NCBI RefSeq assembly: GCF_900176305.1
Contig: NZ_FWXH01000002.1
Span: 434,001-498,000, forward strand
Length of the DNA stretch: 64,000 nucleotides
DNA from: Clostridium acidisoli DSM 12555
GTDB taxonomy: Bacteria > Bacillota > Clostridia > Clostridiales > Clostridiaceae
Direction: 5' to 3'
Below are positions 47,442-56,109 of the stretch, piece by piece (position 1 is the stretch's first letter; the number at the start of each line of letters is the position of its first letter). The notes beneath the pieces were generated by a model. The model was given only the letters and a program-made list of their open reading frames with translations. It was not told the DNA's origin and did not search any database. A program made the position numbers and the translations under genes.

Positions 47442-48620
47442 TTATTCTCTTTCAATGACTATTGCTGTACCCATACCTCCACCTATACATAATGTAGCAA
47501 GACCTTTTTTCGCATCTCTCTTTTTCATTGCATGTAAAAGAGTAACTAATATTCTTGCACCAGAGGCCCCTATTGGATGTCCAAGCGAAATTGCACCACC
47601 ATTAACATTAACCTTATTTACATCAAGTTGTAAATCTTTAGATATTACTAAACTCTGAGATGCATAAGCTTCATTTGCCTCTATTAAATCTAAATCTGTA
47701 CTCTTTAAATTTATCTTATCTAGAGCTACTTTAGCTCCGCTAAATGCACCATATCCCATTATTGAAGGATCTACACCAGCTGAACCATAAGAAATAATTT
47801 TAGCTAGAGGTTTTATATTTAATTCCTTTGCCTTTTCACTACTCATAATAACCAATGCAGCTGCTCCGTCATTAAGTCCTGATGCATTTCCAGCTGTTAC
47901 GGTACCATCTTTTTTGAATATTGGTTTTAATTTTGATAACGCTTCAATGGTATTCCCAAATCTAGGAAATTCATCTGTATCAAATATAACTTCTCCCTTT
48001 TTAGTTTTTATAGTTACTGGGACAATTTCTTCTTTAAATTCACCATTTTTTATTGCTGCTTCTGCTTTTTGTTGTGACAAAAGAGAAAACTTATCTTGTT
48101 CTTCCCTTGTTATCCCCCACTTTTCAGCTACATTTTCTGCAGTAACTCCCATATGATATTGATTGAATGCATCCCATAATCCATCTTGAATCATTTCATC
48201 AACAAATTCTCTATTTCCCATTTTATATCCCCATCTTGAATTTTGAACCAAATAAGGAGATCTTGACATATTTTCCATGCCACCTGCAACTATTATATCT
48301 GCATCTCCAGCCTTAATAATTTGAGCTGCAAGGCTTACTGATCTTAAACCAGAACCACATACCTTGTTAACTGTAAAAGCTGGGACTTCGAAAGGTAATC
48401 CTGCCTTTACAGCTGCTTGCCTTGCAGGGTTTTGTCCAAGACCAGCTTGAAGTACATTACCAAAAACAACTTCCTGTACCTCTTCTGATTTTATTCCTGC
48501 CCTTTTTATAGCTTCATTTATAACTACAGCTCCTAAATCAACTGCTGGTACATCTTTTAAACTCTTCCCAAATGCTCCTATTGCAGTCCTCACTGCACTT
48601 ACTATTACAACCTCTTTCAT
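47442..48620 (-). CDS. thlA: Acetyl-CoA C-acetyltransferase (thiolase)
   Basis: 392 residues. The acyl-accepting Cys88 lies in [10 protein letters not shown]; the C-terminal active site has the His in [13 protein letters not shown] and the second Cys in [10 protein letters not shown]. Opens [21 protein letters not shown], like the clostridial ThlA group. It condenses two acetyl-CoA to acetoacetyl-CoA, the first step toward butyrate, butanol or acetone. It stands apart from a crotonase operon. A SigA promoter and TetR-type operator lie upstream. Confidence 0.95.
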   Translation of the reverse strand: MKEVVIVSAVRTAIGAFGKSLKDVPAVDLGAVVINEAIKRAGIKSEEVQEVVFGNVLQAGLGQNPARQAAVKAGLPFEVPAFTVNKVCGSGLRSVSLAAQIIKAGDADIIVAGGMENMSRSPYLVQNSRWGYKMGNREFVDEMIQDGLWDAFNQYHMGVTAENVAEKWGITREEQDKFSLLSQQKAEAAIKNGEFKEEIVPVTIKTKKGEVIFDTDEFPRFGNTIEALSKLKPIFKKDGTVTAGNASGLNDGAAALVIMSSEKAKELNIKPLAKIISYGSAGVDPSIMGYGAFSGAKVALDKINLKSTDLDLIEANEAYASQSLVISKDLQLDVNKVNVNGGAISLGHPIGASGARILVTLLHAMKKRDAKKGLATLCIGGGMGTAIVIERE

Positions 48621-48679
48621 TTCAAAATTACCTCCCTATATTTTTAACTTTTAAAATATTTAAAGTAAATCTACAATTT

Positions 48680-48705
48680 CATAATAGACCAGTCTGTCTA
48701 TTATG
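48680..48705 (-). promoter_or_regulatory. Palindromic operator over the thiolase promoter
   Basis: A perfect 10-bp inverted repeat CATAATAGAC-N6-GTCTATTATG. It covers the spacer and -10 of the thiolase promoter and has the same CCAGTCTG core as the site in front of tetR at 49363-49380. The layout is that of a TetR-type repressor site, and it resembles Bacillus LmrA/YxaF boxes. Confidence 0.8.
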
Positions 48706-48709
48706 TCAA
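48681..48709 (-). promoter_or_regulatory. Thiolase promoter
   Basis: On the minus strand TTGACA (48709-48704) and TATTAT (48686-48681) are exactly 17 bases apart. It lies about 60 bases before the thiolase start codon. A near-perfect -35 and -10 suggest strong transcription when not repressed. Confidence 0.8.
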
Positions 48710-48755
48710 TATGATTTTTGATATATTTTGTTGTTGGTGTTTTAAACCTATATAG

Positions 48756-49331
48756 CTATTTATACTCCTCACTTATTTCAATAAGATCTTTTCTCATCCT
48801 CTTTAATATATCTACATCTTTGCTTACTCTGTAATACAATAAATATCCTTCGTAAATTGCAAAAGCCTTATGAGATATTGTATCAAGTTTATTTGAAGGT
48901 ACTCCTGAAAACTCAAATATGTTAGAAAACATACCTATTAAATCTTTCATAGACTTATAATAATATTGTGAAATATCCGGTTCAGAAAATGCAATTTCTA
49001 TTCCTACTACAGCCAGCGGGCATCCAAAATGTTTTTTGTCTTCTGCCTGCTTAATCATTTTTCCAACTAATTGATTTATAAATTCATCCCACTTTTTATC
49101 TTGTGAAACATTTAAAATCCATTCATTTAGTTTTTCACTGTAGTAATTTGATACTTCTATAGCTAAACTTTTTTTACTAGAAAAATGAAAATAAAACGAT
49201 CCTTTTGGTAATTCTGCAAGTTCTAAAATTTCATTAATTCCGGTGGCATTGTACCCATTTATTAGAAATAATTTAGCAGCACACTTTATTAATTTATTTT
49301 TTGATTGTTCTCCTTTGGTACTTTTAGCCAT
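48756..49331 (-). CDS. TetR-family repressor, YxaF/LmrA-like
   Basis: 191 residues. HTH: AAKLFLINGYNATGINEILELAELPKGSFYFHFSSKKSLAIEV, the classic TetR block. The C-terminal part (HFGCPLAVVGIEIAFSEPDI) is like the LmrA/YxaF-type ligand domain, with a Cys near residue 104. It lies between the MFS exporter and thiolase genes. Its own promoter carries an operator related to that of the thiolase, so it is likely autoregulated and controls thlA. The ligand is unknown. Confidence 0.9.
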   Translation of the reverse strand: MAKSTKGEQSKNKLIKCAAKLFLINGYNATGINEILELAELPKGSFYFHFSSKKSLAIEVSNYYSEKLNEWILNVSQDKKWDEFINQLVGKMIKQAEDKKHFGCPLAVVGIEIAFSEPDISQYYYKSMKDLIGMFSNIFEFSGVPSNKLDTISHKAFAIYEGYLLYYRVSKDVDILKRMRKDLIEISEEYK

Positions 49332-49359
49332 GCAAATCCACTCCCATCTTATGAATTAA

Positions 49360-49388
49360 TTTATAAACCAGTCTGTTTGTTTTGTCAA
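49360..49388 (-). promoter_or_regulatory. tetR promoter with operator
   Basis: TTGACA (49388-49383) and TATAAA (49365-49360) are 17 bases apart on the minus strand, 30 bases before the tetR start. The palindrome ATAAAC-CAGTCT-GTTTGT (49363-49380, one mismatch) covers the spacer and -10, exactly as in the thiolase promoter. Confidence 0.78.
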
Positions 49389-49407
49389 TAAATATATGAA
49401 AGAAAAT

Positions 49408-49451
49408 ATTCTTAAATTATAGATTTATAATTATATCTATAATTTAAGAAT
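49408..49451. terminator. AT-rich 17-bp hairpin after the MFS exporter gene
   Basis: A perfect 17-bp inverted repeat (49408-49424 with 49435-49451) with a 10-base loop, eight bases past the MFS stop. It is AT-rich and lacks a long T run, so it is a weak terminator or an mRNA-stabilising hairpin. Confidence 0.55.
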
Positions 49452-49458
49452 TAACATT

Positions 49459-50910
49459 TTATTCAGCCGTATCTACTTCTTGTTCCTTAATCTTATTCAC
49501 TTTTTTTTCATACATTAGAGCTAATCCCAATATAAATACTATTATAAAAAATGCACTAAAAAAGTGAAAACTGAAATCAATTGCAGTTACTAAATCGCCT
49601 TTTGTTTTTAAATTTTTTAAATCAGCCATTCCTACTATAGCTTTTGAAACTATTGTAGGTGATATAGTAAATCCTATTGCCATAACAGCTAACGTTTGAC
49701 TTAAGGCTCTCCCAAGATTGTATATCGTATAGAACATGCCTGATGCTGCTCCAGATTCTTCCTTAGGCACTGCAGAAAGTACTTGTTTAGCAAGTGATGG
49801 CCATGCTATTCCATTAGCTACAGACATTATTATAAGTGGAACAACTACCCCAATAATAGAAAGCTTAAATCCAAGATTTCCAAGCATAAATGAGCCAATT
49901 ATTAGGAATACAGATCCTAGCACTATCATAGGTTTTGTTCCAAATTTATCTGCAAATTTCCCTCCCAATGGTCCCATAACAAGTTGTGGCAATGACAAAG
50001 GTATCAAAAGAAAACTTGAATCTAGTGCACTTAAATGCAGGGCTCCTTGTAGGTATATCGTAAGTATTAAACTTAGTGAGAAATACGCTATACAATAACT
50101 TAAAGTTATACCTAACCCTAACGTATAATTTTTATACGAAAACAACCTTAAATTAAATAGAGGATTTTGAACTTGATATTCATTGATTATAAAAACAGCT
50201 AAGAAAATAATAGCTACTATTAATAACCCCATCAATGCTTTAGATACCCATCCCCATGATTCCCCCTCTGAAAGAGCAATCATAACAGCTGTTAATCCTA
50301 TTCCAAATGCCAATATTCCAATCCAATCATTTTTTACTTCTTTATTAGTCTCTGTTTCTTTTAAAACTAGCACGGCACCTATTATACCGATTATGGCAAA
50401 TGGTACTGTGACAAAAAATATTGATTGCCATCCAAACTTACTTATTAAAATCCCACCAACTATTGGTCCAACCAATGCTCCAATTACCCATGAGGTGGAA
50501 TTAATTCCAAGTGCTAATCCAAGTTGATTATTGGGAAATGTTTTTACAATGATTGGTGTAGCCGTTGCCAAAGCTAATGCAGCACCTACTCCTTGAATTA
50601 TCCTGTAAACAATTAATGTAACTCCTGAATTTGAAAAACCACATAAAACTGTACCAATGGTAAATATAACGAATCCTAAGATAAAAATGCGTTTTGTGCC
50701 AATCATATCTGCCCATCTACCTGCTGGAAGTAGCAGCACTGTACTTGCTATAATATAAGCTGTGATTGCTAATAATCCAGTAACTAAATTAATATTTAAT
50801 CCTTTCATTAACTTGGGTAATCCTATAGTTACTATAGTAGAGTCCACATTGGTAATAAATGAAACCAACGTTACAACTGATAAAATAATCCATTTTTTTG
50901 AATTTTCCAT
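49459..50910 (-). CDS. DHA2-type MFS drug exporter, 14 TM
   Basis: 483 residues with about 14 hydrophobic segments. Motif A-like LLLPAGRWADMIGTKRIFILG, motif C-like TSWVIGALVGPIVGGILIS, and the opening VVTLVSFITNVDSTIVTIGLPKLM are those of EmrB/QacA-type (DHA2) proton antiporters. The substrate is unknown. A divergent LysR gene lies upstream, and the tetR downstream on the same strand has its own promoter. Either could control it. Confidence 0.9.
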   Translation of the reverse strand: MENSKKWIILSVVTLVSFITNVDSTIVTIGLPKLMKGLNINLVTGLLAITAYIIASTVLLLPAGRWADMIGTKRIFILGFVIFTIGTVLCGFSNSGVTLIVYRIIQGVGAALALATATPIIVKTFPNNQLGLALGINSTSWVIGALVGPIVGGILISKFGWQSIFFVTVPFAIIGIIGAVLVLKETETNKEVKNDWIGILAFGIGLTAVMIALSEGESWGWVSKALMGLLIVAIIFLAVFIINEYQVQNPLFNLRLFSYKNYTLGLGITLSYCIAYFSLSLILTIYLQGALHLSALDSSFLLIPLSLPQLVMGPLGGKFADKFGTKPMIVLGSVFLIIGSFMLGNLGFKLSIIGVVVPLIIMSVANGIAWPSLAKQVLSAVPKEESGAASGMFYTIYNLGRALSQTLAVMAIGFTISPTIVSKAIVGMADLKNLKTKGDLVTAIDFSFHFFSAFFIIVFILGLALMYEKKVNKIKEQEVDTAE

Positions 50911-50983
50911 TATAAATTCTCCTTGTTTTTCTGTTAACTAAAATTTTAAATAAATAACATGTTAATTATTTTAGGCCTATACG

Positions 50984-51000
50984 TAGTTTACAATAAACTA
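50984..51000. promoter_or_regulatory. Palindrome between the divergent MFS and LysR genes
   Basis: TAGTTTA-CAA-TAAACTA is a perfect 7-bp inverted repeat, about midway in the 160-bp divergent intergenic region. Its T-N-A ends fit a LysR-type box. Control of both genes by the adjacent LysR protein is inferred from position. Confidence 0.6.
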
Positions 51001-51070
51001 TATATCATGTAAAATGATTATAAATAATGTTACTATTCACTTTTAATGATTATAGTTAAGGAGGTAATAG

Positions 51071-51955
51071 ATGGAAAGTAATGAACTAAAAATTTTTATG
51101 GCAGTTGCACAAGAAGGAAGTATTACGAAAGCTGCTAAACGTCTTGGATATGTACAGTCTAATGTTACCGCTAGAATACAACAATTAGAATCGGATTTAA
51201 ATACTCAATTATTTTATAGGCAACATGGCATGCTTTTGACTCCAATGGGTACAAGACTCCTATCCTATGCTGAAGAAATTTTACACCTTCTGGATAAAGC
51301 TGAAAAAGCTCTAAATGATTCTGGAAATCCATCTGGAGATTTGTACATTGGAACTAATAATACTATCTCAACTTTGAATCTTCCACTATTATTATCAAAT
51401 TACAACAGTATATATCCTGACGTAAACTTATCATTAACAACTTCAAATGCAGAGGAACTTATTCACAAAATAGTTCATTTTGAACTTGATGTTGCTTTTG
51501 TGAAATCATCCTCTATTAATAATCCTAATATTATTAAAGAATTAGTGTTTGATGAAAATCTGGTTTTAATATCTAGTAATAAATACAATGATATACAATC
51601 TTTATGTTCAAAGCCATTTTTAATGAATTCTATAGGTTGTCCAAATAGGTTAAATCTTGAGCTTTGGCTTAAATCTGAAGGTATTAGTAATATCCGTTTC
51701 ATGGATTTTAATAGTTTGGATTTAATTATTGAAGGTGTGATTTCTGGGCTTGGTGCTTCTTTTGTGCCGGAATCTTCTGTACAAAAGCAAAAAGAGCATG
51801 GACTTCTTAATACATTTGAAATACCTGAAAGATATAGCCATGCACAAACTTTTGTTATAAGACATAAAGACAGTCTAATGACAAGTTCTTTATTAAAATT
51901 TATAGAAATGATTACAACAAATACACCCTATCACAAATTAAACTTAAGTGAGTAA
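51071..51955 (+). CDS. LysR-family regulator
   Basis: 294 residues. HTH at the N-terminus: FMAVAQEGSITKAAKRLGYVQSNVTARIQQLESDLNTQLFYR, followed by a periplasmic-binding-protein-like effector domain (about 90-290). AAGGAGGT lies eight bases before the ATG. It is divergent from the DHA2 exporter gene, a common arrangement in which LysR regulates the transporter. The inducer is unknown. Confidence 0.93.
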   Translation: MESNELKIFMAVAQEGSITKAAKRLGYVQSNVTARIQQLESDLNTQLFYRQHGMLLTPMGTRLLSYAEEILHLLDKAEKALNDSGNPSGDLYIGTNNTISTLNLPLLLSNYNSIYPDVNLSLTTSNAEELIHKIVHFELDVAFVKSSSINNPNIIKELVFDENLVLISSNKYNDIQSLCSKPFLMNSIGCPNRLNLELWLKSEGISNIRFMDFNSLDLIIEGVISGLGASFVPESSVQKQKEHGLLNTFEIPERYSHAQTFVIRHKDSLMTSSLLKFIEMITTNTPYHKLNLSE

Positions 51956-51976
51956 TATCTATTTATTCACAAAAAA

Positions 51977-52023
51977 AGTTAAAGATTTCTCTAGCCATAA
52001 TTTTATAGCAAAAATCTTTAACT
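51977..52023. terminator. Bidirectional terminator, LysR and hemerythrin genes
   Basis: A perfect 12-bp stem (AGTTAAAGATTT at 51977-51988 with 52012-52023) encloses 23 bases. It lies between converging genes; A7 upstream gives T7 on the minus strand. Confidence 0.75.
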
Positions 52024-52033
52024 TCTAATATAT

Positions 52034-52588
52034 TTATAAATATTTCTTTTCAAGTTCTTCCAAAAGTTTTATATATCTTTCTTGTATTTTTTTCTCTTGC
52101 ATTTCCTTTTCAAAGCTTTCACATTCTTCATCAATGTTTCTTAGCGTTTCTTTACTAAGCTTACGTCTAGCAAATGTATACACTACATTATCTTCTTTAT
52201 CAATATGTCTTTGAAGCAGGTTTGTATATGAAACCGCATTGGCAATCACATCAATTTTAGCCTCATTATCACCATTTTTCACCTTTATTAATGCCTGCTC
52301 TAAATCCGTCATAAAAAGTCTTCCAAGATCGTGTTCTACAAGCATTCCAAACTTAACAAGTGTTTCGGCTACACCACCTATTTCATCTACCATCCTGTTA
52401 AAAAGCATTTTTTCTTCTTTCCCATGATGATGTGCATCCGCATAATTTCTTACAAATAGGATCATTTTATTAAAATCTTCATAATTAATTTCACCTGTCT
52501 GAAGAACTTTGAAACTAGCTTTTCTTACAACTAAAAGCATTCTTTTAATATTTTTATGCTCTTCAATCATTAAATTTATAGTATCCAT
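52034..52588 (-). CDS. Hemerythrin-domain protein
   Basis: About 184 residues. The diiron ligands of a hemerythrin-like four-helix bundle are visible: H in IEEHKNI, H/E in DAHHHGKEEKMLF, H in VEHDLGR, and H/D in QRHIDKEDNVVY. It probably binds O2 or NO. The start is either a TTG at 52594 (four bases from AGGAGG) or the ATG at 52588 (ten bases); I prefer the ATG. It overlaps or abuts the upstream gene and is probably translationally coupled to it. The hybrid-cluster protein gene lies close by. Confidence 0.9.
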   Translation of the reverse strand: MDTINLMIEEHKNIKRMLLVVRKASFKVLQTGEINYEDFNKMILFVRNYADAHHHGKEEKMLFNRMVDEIGGVAETLVKFGMLVEHDLGRLFMTDLEQALIKVKNGDNEAKIDVIANAVSYTNLLQRHIDKEDNVVYTFARRKLSKETLRNIDEECESFEKEMQEKKIQERYIKLLEELEKKYL

Positions 52589-52590
52589 AC

Positions 52591-53223
52591 TCAATTTGCC
52601 TCCTTCGTTATTTTATTATATCCATCGCCATTACGCACATAAGAATAATTTGCACCAGCTGCACTTAAGAAGCCATTTATCCATGCTGTTCTTAATGAAT
52701 AAAAATTTAATACATTTCCATTTACATTTTCCCAATATTCTTTGTGTATGCATCTTGTAGTCTTCCATTCGAATTCATTTTCTGATTCAGAAATCACCTG
52801 ATTAATCATATCACATGGCATTCCTTCAAGCATGTAATCAAATATTAAATCAAATAATTTTTTTGGCGAGCAATCCATTTCACCGCTACCCTTCATAATT
52901 TTCTCACCATTTTTAAAATATACTTCAGCAATTTCATCGATGTCTACTGAGGCTCCACTTGTTAATTCTGTAATAATTGCAGCTGTTCTATTTTCTACAC
53001 TTTGTATTTTTGATTGAAGCCATCCGTGAATATTGTCATGTTCAATAACATCCTCTAATGCTCTCTTTTCTGGATACCCATATTTTTCATAAACTCTATC
53101 CTTTATTGAATTTACATCAATATTTTTTTCTTCTGCTAGCCTTAATACTTCTTCTAATATTTCCTCATTTACCTGTATTTTATTATATAATAAATAATGA
53201 ATTTTCCCTAAAAAAGAACTCAT
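52591..53223 (-). CDS. Hypothetical protein, 210 residues, coupled to hemerythrin
   Basis: Soluble, opens MSSFLGKIHYLLYNKIQVNEEIL and has a helical N-terminal half, then a region with cysteines near 128, 148 and 168 (DCSPKK, GMPCDM, RCIHKEYWENVNGN) and the segment FYSLRTAWINGFLSAAG. I recognise no family. It precedes the hemerythrin gene with its stop codon at or inside the hemerythrin ribosome site, and lies downstream of hcp in the same direction, so a role in O2, NO or redox stress is plausible from context only. Confidence 0.7.
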   Translation of the reverse strand: MSSFLGKIHYLLYNKIQVNEEILEEVLRLAEEKNIDVNSIKDRVYEKYGYPEKRALEDVIEHDNIHGWLQSKIQSVENRTAAIITELTSGASVDIDEIAEVYFKNGEKIMKGSGEMDCSPKKLFDLIFDYMLEGMPCDMINQVISESENEFEWKTTRCIHKEYWENVNGNVLNFYSLRTAWINGFLSAAGANYSYVRNGDGYNKITKEAN

Positions 53224-53343
53224 ATTTTTTCCTCCTATGTTTTCACTTATTGACTATATTATAGAGCATTTCTTATATAATATCGGTATCATATGTTACA
53301 CAAACATTAGTTTTTATGATTTATTTTTGACGAATGAAAAACA

Positions 53344-53370
53344 AATCCTAGAGCATTACACCCTAGGATT
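53344..53370 (-). terminator. Terminator of hcp
   Basis: An 8-bp AATCCTAG/CTAGGATT stem with an 11-base loop is followed on the minus strand by TTGTTTTTC. It lies about 40 bases past the hcp stop, so hcp and the 210-residue gene are probably separate units. Confidence 0.75.
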
Positions 53371-53408
53371 CAAATTATTTTTTAGTAGCTCCTTGAAAAA
53401 CTATTCAT

Positions 53409-55061
53409 TTAATTTGCTTGTTTAAGCGAACTTTTTAAATCTTCCTCTGGAGTGCTGATTGGCTTTATGCCAAACGTATCCACTAGATATTGTAATACAT
53501 TAGGAGATAAAAATGCTGGCAAACTTGGTCCTAAATATATTCCTTTTATACCAAGCGACAATAGTGCTAATAAATCTGCTACCGCCTTTTGTTCATACCA
53601 AGACAAAACAATAGTTAATGGTAACGAGTTTACATCAGTGTCAAATGCATCTGCAAGTGCCGTAGCTATTCTAACTGCTGAATAGGCATCATTACATTGA
53701 CCAATATCCAGTAGTCTTGGAAGTCCTGCCACTGTTCCAAAATCTAATTTATTGAATCTGTATTTACCACAAGCTAAAGTTAGGATTACACAGTCCTTTG
53801 GAAGCATCTTTGCAAAATCCGTATAATAATTTCTACCTGGTCTAGCCCCATCACAACCACCTATTAAAAAGAAATGACTTATCTTTCCTTCTTTAACTGC
53901 ATTAACTATTTCACCTGCATGTGACAATGTTTCATTATGTCCAAAACCTACCAAAATTTCTTTTGTTTCTTCATTTTCCTTAAATCCACCAAGTTTTAAT
54001 GCTTTATCTATTATTTCACTAAAATCCTTTGTTCCATTTTCATTTGTATCTATGTGTTTCACTCCGTCCCATCCAACAACACTTGTAGTAAATATTCTAT
54101 CTTTGTATGTCTCTCTTGGTCTCATTAAACAATTAGTTGTCATTAAGATACATCCCGGTATTCCATCAAATTCCTTTTGCTGATTTTGCCAAGCAGAGCC
54201 AAAATTCCCCACTAAATGTTTGTATTTTTTAAGTTCTGGATATCCATGTGCTGGTAGCATTTCTCCATGGGTATAAATATTAATTCCTTTTCCTTCTGTT
54301 TGCTTAAGAAGCATTTCTAAATCTCTTAAGTCGTGACCCGATACAATTATAAACGGTCCTTTTTTAATATTTACATTTACTTTATGTGCAGAAGGGTTTT
54401 TATATTTGGATGTATTTCCTTCATCTAAAATCTTCATAACTTCTACACTCATCTCTCCCGTTCTCATTGTGAAACGAATCATATCTTGCAAACTTAAATT
54501 ATCATTTGTAGTAGCCTCTAGTCCTAAAAAATAAAATTGATCTACTTGATCACTATTATATCCCATGAATCTTGCTTGATGCCCATAAGCGCTTATTCCC
54601 TTCAACCCATACAATATTGTTGATCTCAAAGACCTTATATCAGCATCAAGTTCTTCATCATACATAATTCCTGCTTTAACTGAATCCTTTAACATAATTT
54701 CCTTTTCACCACTTAAATCATATGTAGCAGCAGCTGGATATTCTGCTTTAGGCGCTTCATCTCTTAATATTTCTTTAATCCTCTGAGATTCCACTAATAA
54801 TTTCACATGAGCTTCTGCATCAAAATTTACGTTTGTAAGTGTTGTAAACAAAGAATTTTCTACGAACTTCACTATATCTTTGTCGATAATTTTCCCCTGT
54901 TCAATTAAAGGTTTTGCATAACAAGATATCCCCTTTAGCTGATATATGAGTAAATCTTGCAAATTTGCGATTTCTGGTGTTTTTCCACAAACTCCGCTTT
55001 TTGTACACCCCTTCCCACCAAAAGTTTGTTCGCATTGATAACAAAACATTGAATTTTCCAT
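53409..55061 (-). CDS. hcp: Hybrid-cluster protein (hydroxylamine reductase), class I
   Basis: 550 residues. The N-terminal cubane ligands are C7-x2-C10-x8-C19-x5-C25 (spacing of class I, anaerobe-type proteins). The hybrid 4Fe-2O-2S cluster ligands follow in the body (GHNETLSH, the Cys in GGCDGA, LACGKYRFN, QCNDAYSAV). It reduces hydroxylamine and NO-derived species, protecting against nitrosative stress. It has its own AAGGAGC site and its own terminator. A 23-nt imperfect palindrome lies upstream. Confidence 0.96.
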   Translation of the reverse strand: MENSMFCYQCEQTFGGKGCTKSGVCGKTPEIANLQDLLIYQLKGISCYAKPLIEQGKIIDKDIVKFVENSLFTTLTNVNFDAEAHVKLLVESQRIKEILRDEAPKAEYPAAATYDLSGEKEIMLKDSVKAGIMYDEELDADIRSLRSTILYGLKGISAYGHQARFMGYNSDQVDQFYFLGLEATTNDNLSLQDMIRFTMRTGEMSVEVMKILDEGNTSKYKNPSAHKVNVNIKKGPFIIVSGHDLRDLEMLLKQTEGKGINIYTHGEMLPAHGYPELKKYKHLVGNFGSAWQNQQKEFDGIPGCILMTTNCLMRPRETYKDRIFTTSVVGWDGVKHIDTNENGTKDFSEIIDKALKLGGFKENEETKEILVGFGHNETLSHAGEIVNAVKEGKISHFFLIGGCDGARPGRNYYTDFAKMLPKDCVILTLACGKYRFNKLDFGTVAGLPRLLDIGQCNDAYSAVRIATALADAFDTDVNSLPLTIVLSWYEQKAVADLLALLSLGIKGIYLGPSLPAFLSPNVLQYLVDTFGIKPISTPEEDLKSSLKQAN

Positions 55062-55117
55062 TTCAACAGCTCCTTAAATAGTTTTTCACTTTACTATTAT
55101 TTCACTTTTCATCTATA

Positions 55118-55140
55118 GTTATTCTATTTACAAAAATAAC
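55118..55140. promoter_or_regulatory. Imperfect palindrome upstream of hcp
   Basis: GTTATT-N11-AATAAC, about 57 bases before the hcp start. It could be an operator for an HcpR-like or other regulator, but it does not match the HcpR consensus closely. The divergent PNPOx-like gene starts 118 bases away. Confidence 0.3.
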
Positions 55141-55257
55141 ATTTACATCAATATGTTCTGCTTTAATAGATTTAAAATTTATAGCAAATTTTTAATTTAA
55201 AATATATACTATTATTATTGAATTATAAAATATTAAAATTAGTGAGGAGTTTTGCAT

Positions 55258-55719
55258 ATGTTTCGTGAAATGAGAAAAAAGCAAAGAGAACTATCAAATG
55301 AAGAAGCCATTGAAATATTAAATTCTGCAGATTATGGTTTTATTTCTATAAATGGTGAAGAATACCCCTACGGTGTACCTATAAATTTTGTATATTTAAA
55401 TGATAAAATTTATTTTCATGGTGCCACAGAAGGCTACAAGCTAGATATGATTAAAAGAAACAACAAGATTTGTTTTACTGCAGTTACGAAACACGATATA
55501 CTCCCTGATAAATTTAGTACAGACTATAGAAGTGTAATTGTTTTTGGAGATGCTTATGAAGTTTTTGATGATGAAAAAATATCAGTACTTCTGGCAATAA
55601 TAGAAAAATTCTCTCTGTCTTACATAGATGAAGGCAAGAAATACATAGCTCGAGCCGAAAAAGCTACTAGAGTATTTGGAATAAGCATTAATCATATTAC
55701 TGGTAAAGGACGAAAATAA
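55258..55719 (+). CDS. Pyridoxamine 5'-phosphate oxidase-like flavoprotein (NimA-like)
   Basis: 153 residues from the ATG at 55258 (GAGGAG upstream). Split-barrel flavin fold: ILNSADYGFISINGEEYPYGVPINFVYLNDKIYFHGATEGYKLDMIKRNNKICF is typical of the NimA/PNPOx-like group. It probably binds FMN and may reduce nitroaromatics, but pyridoxal-type activity cannot be concluded. It is divergent from hcp, which suits a nitrosative-stress role. Confidence 0.88.
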   Translation: MFREMRKKQRELSNEEAIEILNSADYGFISINGEEYPYGVPINFVYLNDKIYFHGATEGYKLDMIKRNNKICFTAVTKHDILPDKFSTDYRSVIVFGDAYEVFDDEKISVLLAIIEKFSLSYIDEGKKYIARAEKATRVFGISINHITGKGRK

Positions 55720-55766
55720 TTTATAGTATAGTTGTAGTAAATTATCACATAAGGAGCTGAGCTAAT

Positions 55767-56018
55767 TTGAAGGTAAAAATAGGACAACAAATAAAATTTA
55801 AAGTTAGTCATAAAATTCCACTAGCTAAAGGTGGAACTGCTTTAGTAAAAGCAGGAGATACCGCAACAGTTGTTAAAAAAATTGACAATAAAACTGCCGA
55901 GATCATTTATTCAACTGGTGAGGCCAAAGGGCTTAGCTATAAAATACATGTTGAAGTTGATGACACTTTAGATGCTGATTTAATAGCAAAAAAAATATTA
56001 TCTAAAATGGATTCCTAA
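55767..56018 (+). CDS. Small beta-rich protein, 83 residues
   Basis: TTG start with AAGGAGCTGAGCTAA upstream. Opens MKVKIGQQIKFKVSHKIPLAKG, with several short beta segments (TALVKAGDTATVVKKI, TAEIIYSTGEAKG) and a helical tail (LDADLIAKKILSKM). It resembles an SH3- or KOW-like barrel, but I recognise no family. It follows the PNPOx-like gene by 47 bases and may be co-transcribed with it. Confidence 0.6.
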   Translation: MKVKIGQQIKFKVSHKIPLAKGGTALVKAGDTATVVKKIDNKTAEIIYSTGEAKGLSYKIHVEVDDTLDADLIAKKILSKMDS

Positions 56019-56029
56019 GAAATAAAAAA

Positions 56030-56068
56030 GCTGATTTTTACCCTCATTTATTAAGGATAAAAATCAGC
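56030..56068 (-). terminator. Terminator of the GPH symporter gene
   Basis: A 15-bp stem with one mismatch (56030-56044 with 56054-56068) encloses a 9-base loop and is followed on the minus strand by TTTTTTATT. It lies 42 bases past the symporter stop; it may also end the small plus-strand gene. Confidence 0.8.
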
Positions 56069-56109
56069 CTCTAGTATTTCTATTTACGCTGTCAACATAT
56101 ACGATTCAG

